From G965197405 sp965197405 (GTDB lineage Bacteria; Chloroflexota; Dehalococcoidia; Lucifugimonadales; JAGWBF01): a stretch of DNA of 64,000 nucleotides. A program made the translations under genes and the position numbers. This document shows, in pieces, positions 16,859-24,714 of this stretch. The first letter of the stretch is position 1; each line of letters begins with the position of its first letter. The notes under the pieces were generated by a model, which had not been told where the DNA came from, searched no databases, and saw nothing but the letters and a program-made list of their open reading frames with translations. The stretch covers positions 2,418,001-2,482,000 of the forward strand of contig OZ240206.1 in the NCBI GenBank assembly GCA_965197405.1, given 5' to 3'.

Positions 16859-16887
16859 AGAGTACACTTGAACCAATATAGTGTCAA
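16859..16887 (-). promoter_or_regulatory. Promoter candidate for the Ubl operon
   Basis: On the minus strand TTGACA (16882-16887), a 17-base spacer and TACTCT (16859-16864). It lies between the ImmA/IrrE stop and the Ubl start, leaving a leader of about 60 bases in which AGCCAGC (16837-16843) can pair with GCTGGC (16819-16824). Confidence 0.5.
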
Positions 16888-16893
16888 CTTATA

Positions 16894-17970
16894 TTAGTCC
16901 CAATTTGGGAACAGTTTTCGGACCGCCCCGGTGCCTACGAACTGAGAAAGCAGTCGATAGTTTCGCAACTCACGGCGAGCCCGGCCTGCAACGATGGCTG
17001 GGTGGATGCCGACCTCTTGTGCCAAGGCTATCACCGTCATTGGTGATGGGTTTTCGAGCACACCGCTGTCCTGCCATATATCTTCCGGTATCAGACAGTC
17101 GTAGGCGAAGTCGTCGGCGTCCGTCTCCTTGTCATCCCCGCTGGCCAGTCTGAGGTCGTCAATGAAGGTTTCGTCGTTTTCTGGCAGGTGCCGTACTACG
17201 TGGGCCAGTTCGTGCATGAGCACCCACCAGAAGTTGTCGACCCTGTCGTAGCGGAGGGTCAGGCCGATTACTGGCCGTCCTTCCACGGACTTCATGGCAG
17301 CGCCATCCAAGTGGGTCCGTGGCAAATGCCCTACTATTTCGACGGCGATTCCTTGCCCAGCCAGGAAATCAACTGCTTGCCGTGGGCCGTCAATTGCGGG
17401 GCTTAACCTCGCTACTTGGTTCATCAGCTCGGCTTGGTCGCTGTTCTGTTGGTAGTCAACGGACAGGTCCCTTTTATTGGCCTGAGCCAAGACCTGCCAA
17501 CACCAGGCTTTGAGTGCGTAGGGGTCGGTCTTCGCGTTGGCGCGATTCTGATTGGTCTTCCGATACAGCGCGACGGTAGGTTGCGTGTGTCCGGCTTTGT
17601 TCACTAACTCTGCGACCAGTTCTTCTGCGTGCTCACGAAGGTTGCTCCGCTTCTTAATCCAGCCACGCTTTGCCATCTCGCTGAGGGGGAACCGTCGCCA
17701 GTCGATTTCCTCGTCAGAGTGACCGTTGTATACAGCAGGCTCTTTCAGCAATGCTTCCGCTGGTATGCCTAGGTGCCGGTGGAGTGCCCGAGCCATCGGC
17801 ATAGTCAGAGGTCGAGTGCCAGAGAGAACTTCGGAGACCTTAGAACGACTTCCAATCATCGGGATCAAGTCTCGCTGTTCGAGGCCGCATTCAACCATGT
17901 AGAACTTGATAGCTTCTACAGAGTCCCTGAATTCGTGTGTCCTAATGGAACGGTTATCAGCATCTCTCAT
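16894..17970 (-). CDS. HTH plus ImmA/IrrE-family metallopeptidase
   Basis: 358 residues from ATG 17970 (GGGAGGAGTC upstream). Residues 10-75 are a HigA-like HTH (LEQRDLIPMIGSRSKVSEVL). The C-terminal half is an ImmA/IrrE peptidase with zinc motif HELAHVVRH (His253, Glu254, His257) and a following acidic stretch DDKETDADDFA. In this family the peptidase cleaves a repressor or partner on DNA damage or another signal. It sits directly upstream of the Ubl operon in the same direction and divergent from a small basic protein, so a role as sensor-regulator of the Ubl system is likely but inferred. Confidence 0.88.
   Translation of the reverse strand: MRDADNRSIRTHEFRDSVEAIKFYMVECGLEQRDLIPMIGSRSKVSEVLSGTRPLTMPMARALHRHLGIPAEALLKEPAVYNGHSDEEIDWRRFPLSEMAKRGWIKKRSNLREHAEELVAELVNKAGHTQPTVALYRKTNQNRANAKTDPYALKAWCWQVLAQANKRDLSVDYQQNSDQAELMNQVARLSPAIDGPRQAVDFLAGQGIAVEIVGHLPRTHLDGAAMKSVEGRPVIGLTLRYDRVDNFWWVLMHELAHVVRHLPENDETFIDDLRLASGDDKETDADDFAYDCLIPEDIWQDSGVLENPSPMTVIALAQEVGIHPAIVAGRARRELRNYRLLSQFVGTGAVRKLFPNWD
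16902..16911 (-). promoter_or_regulatory. Shared motif TTCCCAAATT, copy upstream of the Ubl promoter
   Basis: TTCCCAAATT on the minus strand, within the larger near-palindrome GTCCCAATTTGGGAAC (16897-16912). It is 15 bases upstream of the Ubl -35 box and overlaps the last codons of the ImmA/IrrE gene. The same decamer is in the divergent promoter region at 18012-18021, so it is a candidate operator for the HTH-ImmA regulator. Confidence 0.4.
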
Positions 17971-18011
17971 GACTCCTCCCTTTCGTGCCATTTGGTGGGC
18001 ATTGTACCATG

Positions 18012-18021
18012 TTCCCAAATT
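18012..18021 (+). promoter_or_regulatory. Shared motif TTCCCAAATT in the divergent control region
   Basis: It lies between the ImmA/IrrE gene (leftward) and the 43-residue gene (rightward), about 10 bases from a leftward -10-like TACAAT. It matches the copy at 16902-16911. Binding here could control both divergent genes. Confidence 0.4.
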
Positions 18022-18100
18022 CGCAAGATGTGCGTGGACACTGTGTTAATATTGCAGGTGAACCAAGGTAGCCTTAGGCTATCAAAAGGAGGTGATAACG

Positions 18101-18232
18101 ATGGCAGACCGTCGAGCAGGGGGCCGTGTGCCCCATGTCCCGAGCAAGGGCGGGGCACAGCCACGTGCCCGCAACAAAGATGGATCGTGGCGAAAAAATC
18201 GTTCAGACGCTGGAAAGCCTCGTTCTAAGTAG
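18101..18232 (+). CDS. 43-residue basic protein
   Basis: MADRRAGGRVPHVPSKGGAQ begins a Lys/Arg-rich, Cys-free, probably disordered protein ending GKPRSK. AAAGGAGGTG sits 6 bases before the ATG, one of the strongest ribosome sites in the window, and a textbook terminator follows 8 bases after the stop, so this is a real transcription unit despite its size. It is divergent from the HTH-ImmA regulator. It could be a regulator, an inhibitor, or a Ubl target; no family recognised. Confidence 0.75.
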   Translation: MADRRAGGRVPHVPSKGGAQPRARNKDGSWRKNRSDAGKPRSK

Positions 18233-18239
18233 CCATCTG

Positions 18240-18271
18240 ACTGCCCCATACTCGACATGGGGCAGTTCTTT
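18240..18271 (+). terminator. Intrinsic terminator of the small basic gene
   Basis: ACTGCCCCAT (18240-18249) pairs perfectly with 18257-18266 around a 7-base loop and is followed by TCTTTT. Confidence 0.85.
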
Positions 18272-18288
18272 TGAAATCTGGATCCGCT

Positions 18289-18753
18289 TCAGGTCAGCCT
18301 TAGGTGGATTTCGGTCACTACCCTTCTCATATAGACTGTCGCATTACCATACATACCGCCGGAAAGCGACTCCGGGCTGTCGTGCTCGATCACTGGTCCT
18401 TGTCCCATTTTGCTGCGCCAGCGCCCATTGAGCACTTGAACGCTCGCGTGTTTCATCTCGCCGTTCACTTCGTACAATGCGACCTTTTGGTAGACAACCT
18501 CGGCGTCGCTGCGGTCGCATTGTTCGTACCCCAGTCCGGCGAACGCTTCCTTCAGGCTGTCTAACCGGTTAGTCTCCGTCGCCCACGGAGGCCAGTAATT
18601 GATGCCGTCGGGCCACCACCACTTGCTGGTGTCGTCGGCGGCGTAGGCGATACAGTTATACTGCTCTGAGGGTTGTTCAACGATTTCGAATCCTTCGCTG
18701 GATAGCAGTGGGAACGCTACGACGAGCAGTTGCGCCCATCTAGCCGTATCCAT
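18289..18753 (-). CDS. DUF7689-type protein
   Basis: 154 residues from ATG 18753, which overlaps the end of the giant restriction gene by 14 bases, so the two are one operon. Recognisable features: QYNCIAYAADDTSKWWWPDG, YWPPWATE, VALYEVNGEMKHASVQV and GRWRSKMGQGPVIEHDSPE. This fold occurs in a family of unknown function, often as a small gene beside restriction or toxin-like genes. Conserved Cys-Asp/His-Trp positions hint at an enzyme, but no reaction is known. Confidence 0.6.
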   Translation of the reverse strand: MDTARWAQLLVVAFPLLSSEGFEIVEQPSEQYNCIAYAADDTSKWWWPDGINYWPPWATETNRLDSLKEAFAGLGYEQCDRSDAEVVYQKVALYEVNGEMKHASVQVLNGRWRSKMGQGPVIEHDSPESLSGGMYGNATVYMRRVVTEIHLRLT

Positions 18754-21700
18754 TGTCTTCACCCCATTGCAACCAGGCGGCCTGCATCGCTCCAACGTTG
18801 CCGCGGTCGTCCGGTTTCACGGGGCTGGCGCTGGTGATTTCTCTCAGCGCATGGAACCAGTGCCCACCCTGGGACTGCATACGTTCCAGGATCAGGGGCA
18901 CCGCCGATTCGCCCATGCTGACGATTTCTCGGTGGGCCGGGTGTTCAGTTGCCCGCCCCGAGTTCGACAGCAGTACGGTTTCATTTTCCCACTGGTCGGC
19001 CAGTTCTTGGAAGCGTTCGCGGTCGGCAGGTTCTATGTCCGCCTCATCCGCGTACTGGCCGTAACCCAGGCCGCGGACGTGGGGCTCCTGGTGGAGCAGG
19101 TGGCGCAGGCGAGCCAGCTCGGCGGCGTCCCAGCCCATGGCAGTGGCCACGGCCTCGTCCCACAAGCGGCGCACTTCGCACTCCCCGTCTCGGAACTGCG
19201 GAACCGTCATGTCCCTGGTGCGTTCCCAGCAGTCGGCCAGGATACTACGGATGCGGTCGTCCTTGATGTCGGGTATACGGATGTTGTCGGCTTCCGAAGT
19301 ACTGTATGTAGGAAACGGTATTTTTCGTCCTGCACGCCGCATCAACTGTAAGCGTCCAGCGGTCGAGTTTATGAACACTGCGGCTGCTTTGGCTTGAGGT
19401 GACGATAATCCAGCAACTGGCATCCAGCCGTTGCCTATGTATCGCTCGTCATCAGCCGTTGCGGTTAATCGACCGGTTTTGCTGTCGTGCCCTGCCGTGA
19501 TCAGCAGGTTACTGGCCTTTTCCAGAATCTGATCCACTTCTGGATAGGTGCCGCCGTTCAGCTTACGCGCCTTCTCGTCTCGGTTTTTTGGAACCCAGTA
19601 TTCATCTGGATGGCTTTGTATGCGGGTTTGGGCGTCGGCACCTTTTGATTTAAGTATTGGGAAGCTGCCCGCGGACCCGGCTGGTGCCGGCTCGAAAGAG
19701 CCGCGCAGCAGCCGGCCTGTCGCCTGCGCCGACAGGCCGGCTGAATCTAGTGATTGTAGGTCAGCGTCGTTAGCGAACCGTGCAGCTGCCTCGGCTAGAT
19801 CGGGCGACCTCCAGATGGCAGGCGTCCAGTCGCCCTCTGCCATCCTTTCGGCGGACCACCAGGACACTTCGCCCCACCCGTTAGCGATCTGTCCTTGCTG
19901 ACATCCCAATAGGCAGCGATGCAATTCATCAACTTCGGTTTCATCAACGGGCATCCTGTCGAGTTGCACGAACCGCGTCGGCGCACTGTTCACCTTGTTG
20001 CGTGTGGCTATAATTATGCTCTCGTCAATTTCAGTGTTCTGACTAAGGGTGAACTCCCGTGGCCAACGACCAGTGAGCACAGTGTGAATGTGATAGCGCT
20101 GGGCCAGAGTGCGCCGCTCATTCAACCCGGATGGCGCAGATAGGGCGATGGTCGGGTTGATCATCGTTAATGTCCCTGCATCTTTAGGCAGGCAGCGGTC
20201 AGCCAGCATCACGAAACACGGTCGCACCGTGTTTCGTGATGCGAAATTTTTCAATTCCGGGTCAGCTTGGACCAGTAAATCCTCCAAACTATCCGTCCGT
20301 TTTCGCAATGCTTGCTGAACCCCGTCGGGAAACTTTTCACCCATCTTGGAACGATTGCTGAACGGCGGGTTCATAATGACGATTCGCGCATCTTTGACCG
20401 CATCCACGGCGTATTCCAACTCGGCGTCGTCGGGCTGATTCCAGACTATTTGAGAGCCGATTTTGTCGTCAGGCAAGCCCAGTTCGTCGCCCCTGGGGAC
20501 GATGGCCTTCTGCCCCAGGAGTTCCAGTGTTCCCACGGATACTTGCGCTGGATTGTTCGCCTGCGGGCCATAAGGCATCAGGTGCAGGCCCATTTTCCGG
20601 TAGCGGATGTCCTGGTTGCCGGCGGTGAGCTGCGACGCCGCCAGTTGCAGGGACACCGGGTTGATGTCCAACCCCTTGATGGTATCCTCCACCGCCAGTT
20701 TTTGCAGTTCGCCGATCTGCTCCTCGCTGGAGCCTTGCTCCCGGGCCCGGCGCTTCATGTCGGTGAGCATCGCAGCCAAGAGCGTCCCGCTGCCGCAGGC
20801 AAGGTCAACGGTCTTGTGTTCGCGCCAGACGTCGATGGCGGTCCAGTCCTTTTCCCCGCAGGCGTCCAGGGTGAGGCGTGCGGCGATGGACGCGGCCACC
20901 GGGCGGGTGAAGTAGGCACCGTCGCTGGCCTGGTTGCCCATAACCCGGTTGAACAGCGGGCCGGCGTGGTCGGCGCCCATGTCGGCGTAAGTTTCGGCGA
21001 TGCGTTCCGCCTCCGCCGTGAGGTGCCGCAGGGCACGTTCCAGTCCAGCCAATTTGCCGGTGTCCTCAACGGCTTCGATGGCGTTGACGGCCGGAACTAG
21101 TACGGGGTGAAAGTCGCGACGCATGATGTTGTACCATTCCCTTTTGACCCGGCGTACCACGTTCACGTCGTTCTTGACTGCCTGTAGGTCGCTGACGCCA
21201 GCCAGCCAGCGGCCATTGGCGATGCGCTGGTGGAGCATGGCGGCGTTCATCATCAGCAGGGCGGCGGTCACGCATCCGTCGGCGGCCTTTCCTTCCTTTA
21301 TCGCCTTTTTGGCCTTCTCGTCCAAGTTGTCCAGCATAAAGTGCTGGTCAAGGGCCGGTTGCAATTGGTCCTCTCGCAGATGGCGGGCGGCTTCCTTGAC
21401 GCTGGATTCCAGGATGTTCAGGTCTCGGACCACGCGGTTATCCACCAGCCCAGACTTGGAAAGCAGGTTCATCTTGATGGCGTTACCCTGGTCTTCCAGT
21501 CCGCTGAGTTTGATCTGCCGAAAGAAGACTTGGTCCATTCGCTCTTCGCGGGTGGGGAGAGGCTTCCTTTCCGTTGTGGTCGGGATGCGCACCCCCTCGC
21601 CCTTGTTAATCATGGCCTTGGCCTTGGCCTTGGACTTCTTGATGTCCACTATGCCGCGGGTGCCGTCGGGCCGGGGATTGGCCCTGGCTACAGTGTCCAT

Positions 21701-24193
21701 ACGCAATTCGATGCTGCCGTCGTGGTTCTTCTTGCCGGTGACAATTTGTGTGGGTTCCGTAGGCTTTTCCGCAAGTTGCAAGGCCGTTGGCTTTGCTTCA
21801 CCGATGCCACGCGATTCGTCGGCTGCGATGTCCTGGGTCTGGCCGTACAGCAATGGAGCGGAGTCGACGGCGGCAGGTTCGTCCGAAACCGGCTCCGTCA
21901 TAGTGGGCGTCTCTGAGATTGGACGAAACTCTTTGGTCAGGGTGCTTTTGCCCTCTAGCACCCGTTCCACGGCCTCTTGCGCTTCCCCGGGCGGGCCTTC
22001 GTGCTCCCGGTAGTGGATGCGCTTGTCCTCGCCGCTGGCCACGGCGACGATGGTTCGCAGCGCGGGCGGCGGTTGCGGGATGTATAGTTGCAGTAGGTCA
22101 GCCAGATTGTCCTCAATACGCTGGTCGTGGGCACGCAGGGCCAGGAGTATCTGCCCCAGTTCCTGCCACCCCTCCTCCTTGTCGCTGGAACTGAGCCACT
22201 GTTCCGGGTCCGCATTGGGCGGTATCACGATGGGGCAGATAATATAGCCTATCTCTTTGCCCTCCGCAGTGCGCATGGCCCGGCCTACCGCTTGGATCAC
22301 GTCGATGGGGCTTTTCCTGGCTTCCAGGAAGGCCACGGCGTTCAATGAGGGCGAGTCGGTGCCTTCACCGAAGATGCCCACGTTGATGATGCCGTGGGGA
22401 TCAGGTTCGGTGGCTTCCGCGAGCCGGCGCTTGGCGTTTTCGCGGGCCGTTACATTGCTGGTAGCGTCCAGGTGTTCCAGAGTGTACTGCGCGGCGGTTT
22501 GCCCGTCCTGGTAATCGTTGAGCCAGTCCTGAAGCCATTTCCGTACCGCAGAGGTTTGGAGGGCGTCCTTCATGTTTTTGGATTTGTCCACGGTGTTCAT
22601 GAAGGCGATGCAGGACTTGATGGGAACCGTTCCCTCGCCCCGGTTCTGCGTGGCACCGCCCATGGCCAGGGAAAAAGCCAGCCCGCGAAGAAAATGGGTG
22701 GAGGTCAGGGGGTTGCGCCCTTTGCTCTGGGTTTCTCCGGCCAGCGTATTGGCGATGTTGTAGGCGTCGGGGCCGTTGACGCCCACGGCGATGATGCGAT
22801 AGTCAGCAAGCCAACGGTTCCTGACCGCTTCCACGTAGTTCTTGCGATACAGCTCCACGCCGAAGACGGTCTCGTCGTCCATGGTGCGGACGATCCAGTC
22901 GCTGGCCTGGTCTCGGTTCACCCTGCTGGTGTCGTAGATGCGGGGCGTTGCGGTCTGATAGACACGGTAGGTTGCCGGGAATGCATCGTTGTCGTGGCAC
23001 AGCGTGAAGTCGCGGATGCGGCGCTCTTCGTCGGACATCTCGCTGGTTTTGGCAGGGCGTTTCCGGCGCAGTCCAGCAGTACGGTGCGCTTCGTCTGCTA
23101 TGAGGACTTTTGCCGTGACTTCGGTCTCTTTGAGGGCCTCCGCAATACGGTTGCCGCTCTGGTAGGTGCCGAAGATGACGCTTATCTGGTCGGCGGCCTG
23201 ACCGTCGCGTATCCATTCGGATATTTCCGCCGGATCGGTGGTAACCTTGCCCTTTACCTCGGCGGCGCTGACGTTGCTGTTGTCCAGCGTAGGGTCGGCG
23301 GCAGTGTTCCGCGTGCTTTCCTTCTTGGGATCGTAGCCGGCGGTTTCGTCCGAGCAGACGGCCAACGCGCGGATGTCCGTCTCGGCGTGCTGGAGGTACT
23401 CGCGCCTGATTTGGGCGACCAGGGCGATGGACGGACACAGCACGATGGACAGTTCACCCGGTGGCGTGAGTTCCTCGACGATGCGCAATGAGATGCGGGT
23501 CTTGCCTGTGCCGCAGGGCAAGATGATTTTCCCGCGTGCTTGGCCTACCGGCAGGCCGCCACTGTCCGACCGTTCATATTCCTTGAGGATGCGCACGCTT
23601 TCGGCGATGGCTTCCGCTTGCATACAGGACTTGGATTGCCGACGTTCCTCGCCGTCGGGGTTGGGTTCGCAGTGAGGGCATTCCTCGTAGGTGAACGCAG
23701 CCTGCTGTTGCAGCAGGTCGTTGGCGATGCTGACCATCTTGACGGGTTTGTCGGTCATTGACATGGCCTGCTGGCTGTTGCCGCTCACAGGGTTGTCGCC
23801 GTTGGTGACGATCCATCGTTCGGCCCAGAATTCGCCGGCGGACGTGCTGGCGAAGCTGTCGATTTCGCCCTTGCTGATAGGAGCGCCCTGTCCGGCAGCA
23901 TTCAGCCGCCGGGATTTGCACTGAATTGCGACGTGCTCTCCGTCGCTTCGGCGAATCGCTACACAGTCAATGCCTATATCCTGGTTGGTAGTTCCAGGGA
24001 AATGAGTTTCGCGGTCTGGCCATTCGGACCAGAGGTAGCACTGAGCAATGTCCCACTCTTTGACATGGGGGCCTACGGCGACGGTAACATCTTCAAGCCA
24101 TGTGCCATCGGTGCTTTGTGGACTCATCTCGGCTACGATGGCGATAGCGTTTTCGATGATGGCAGGCTGATTGATGCTTTGCATAGTTTTCAC
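18740..24193 (-). CDS. Single-chain restriction-modification enzyme (nuclease-helicase-methyltransferase)
   Basis: 1817 residues. Order: Mrr-like nuclease at the N-terminus (Asp76 in QDIGID and Gln91-x-Lys93 in AIQCKS); SF2 helicase with LPCGTGKTRIS (about residue 226), IADEAHRTAG (about 368) and QAVGRAMRTAEGK; a helical linker; N6-adenine methyltransferase with VDLACGSGTLLAAML (about 1134) and NPPF (about 1280); then a target-recognition region. This is the plan of type ISP/LlaGI-like enzymes, which cut and modify with one chain. The last 110 residues (HPAHREIVSMG, ILERMQ, HWFHALREITSASPVK) form an extra domain not needed for that activity. The zinc-ribbon gene precedes it and the DUF7689 gene overlaps its end. 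Confidence 0.9.
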   Translation of the reverse strand: MKTMQSINQPAIIENAIAIVAEMSPQSTDGTWLEDVTVAVGPHVKEWDIAQCYLWSEWPDRETHFPGTTNQDIGIDCVAIRRSDGEHVAIQCKSRRLNAAGQGAPISKGEIDSFASTSAGEFWAERWIVTNGDNPVSGNSQQAMSMTDKPVKMVSIANDLLQQQAAFTYEECPHCEPNPDGEERRQSKSCMQAEAIAESVRILKEYERSDSGGLPVGQARGKIILPCGTGKTRISLRIVEELTPPGELSIVLCPSIALVAQIRREYLQHAETDIRALAVCSDETAGYDPKKESTRNTAADPTLDNSNVSAAEVKGKVTTDPAEISEWIRDGQAADQISVIFGTYQSGNRIAEALKETEVTAKVLIADEAHRTAGLRRKRPAKTSEMSDEERRIRDFTLCHDNDAFPATYRVYQTATPRIYDTSRVNRDQASDWIVRTMDDETVFGVELYRKNYVEAVRNRWLADYRIIAVGVNGPDAYNIANTLAGETQSKGRNPLTSTHFLRGLAFSLAMGGATQNRGEGTVPIKSCIAFMNTVDKSKNMKDALQTSAVRKWLQDWLNDYQDGQTAAQYTLEHLDATSNVTARENAKRRLAEATEPDPHGIINVGIFGEGTDSPSLNAVAFLEARKSPIDVIQAVGRAMRTAEGKEIGYIICPIVIPPNADPEQWLSSSDKEEGWQELGQILLALRAHDQRIEDNLADLLQLYIPQPPPALRTIVAVASGEDKRIHYREHEGPPGEAQEAVERVLEGKSTLTKEFRPISETPTMTEPVSDEPAAVDSAPLLYGQTQDIAADESRGIGEAKPTALQLAEKPTEPTQIVTGKKNHDGSIELRMDTVARANPRPDGTRGIVDIKKSKAKAKAMINKGEGVRIPTTTERKPLPTREERMDQVFFRQIKLSGLEDQGNAIKMNLLSKSGLVDNRVVRDLNILESSVKEAARHLREDQLQPALDQHFMLDNLDEKAKKAIKEGKAADGCVTAALLMMNAAMLHQRIANGRWLAGVSDLQAVKNDVNVVRRVKREWYNIMRRDFHPVLVPAVNAIEAVEDTGKLAGLERALRHLTAEAERIAETYADMGADHAGPLFNRVMGNQASDGAYFTRPVAASIAARLTLDACGEKDWTAIDVWREHKTVDLACGSGTLLAAMLTDMKRRAREQGSSEEQIGELQKLAVEDTIKGLDINPVSLQLAASQLTAGNQDIRYRKMGLHLMPYGPQANNPAQVSVGTLELLGQKAIVPRGDELGLPDDKIGSQIVWNQPDDAELEYAVDAVKDARIVIMNPPFSNRSKMGEKFPDGVQQALRKRTDSLEDLLVQADPELKNFASRNTVRPCFVMLADRCLPKDAGTLTMINPTIALSAPSGLNERRTLAQRYHIHTVLTGRWPREFTLSQNTEIDESIIIATRNKVNSAPTRFVQLDRMPVDETEVDELHRCLLGCQQGQIANGWGEVSWWSAERMAEGDWTPAIWRSPDLAEAAARFANDADLQSLDSAGLSAQATGRLLRGSFEPAPAGSAGSFPILKSKGADAQTRIQSHPDEYWVPKNRDEKARKLNGGTYPEVDQILEKASNLLITAGHDSKTGRLTATADDERYIGNGWMPVAGLSSPQAKAAAVFINSTAGRLQLMRRAGRKIPFPTYSTSEADNIRIPDIKDDRIRSILADCWERTRDMTVPQFRDGECEVRRLWDEAVATAMGWDAAELARLRHLLHQEPHVRGLGYGQYADEADIEPADRERFQELADQWENETVLLSNSGRATEHPAHREIVSMGESAVPLILERMQSQGGHWFHALREITSASPVKPDDRGNVGAMQAAWLQWGEDNGYG

Positions 24194-24251
24194 CCTTTGG
24201 GGTCTCGATCCTACCTCGACTCGCGAGTCAGGTGATTTCGTGGTGAATAGT

Positions 24252-24425
24252 CTAATCGTTGCGCAGGGGGTTGACGCTAGGTCGTACCGGGTGCGTACGC
24301 GGCGTATTCCAATAGGGGGACTTGCACTTGGGGCAGACCTTCGGATCAGGCGCGCCCGGCTGCTTGCGTACCCAGCGGTGACCGCATCGCTCGCACAAGA
24401 ATCCGGGAATCATCACATAAGGCAT
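24252..24425 (-). CDS. 57-residue zinc-ribbon protein
   Basis: MPYVMIPGFLCERCGHRWVR begins the protein, then VCPKCKSPYWNTPR: two CxxC pairs about 25 residues apart make a zinc ribbon. It lies 58 bases upstream of the giant restriction gene in the same direction and is probably its first operon partner. Similar small ribbons occur beside many prokaryotic defence and regulatory genes; a role in DNA or RNA binding is likely but unproved. It is too short for most gene finders. Confidence 0.75.
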   Translation of the reverse strand: MPYVMIPGFLCERCGHRWVRKQPGAPDPKVCPKCKSPYWNTPRTHPVRPSVNPLRND

Positions 24426-24606
24426 GGAAGTTCTCCCCGCATCAAGGATCGGCGCAACGGTCGGCTATGTACCGAGTTGGTATAGTTACAAGTTAGCACC
24501 GATTAGACACTACCGCAACTTTGATCCCCGTTTGGGCTTCAGTATCGGAGGTTTCCTGGGCTGCGACATCGGCAGGAGAGACCTCCAGGATCCGGGGACG
24601 CAGACA

Positions 24607-24632
24607 CAAAAAAGCCGGGTTAACGACCCGGC
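24607..24632 (-). terminator. Intrinsic terminator of the kinase-helicase/PLD operon
   Basis: On the minus strand GCCGGGT pairs with ACCCGGC around CGTTA (24614-24632), followed by TTTTTT (24608-24613). It lies about 80 bases after the PLD gene stop. Confidence 0.85.
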
Positions 24633-24714
24633 AACTTGTCGAAGGAAAGCGCCGTTCATGGCCGCCAACTCGAACCTCGGCGCGAAGGTTCTTGCTTTCG
24701 TCGATTTTGTGGAC

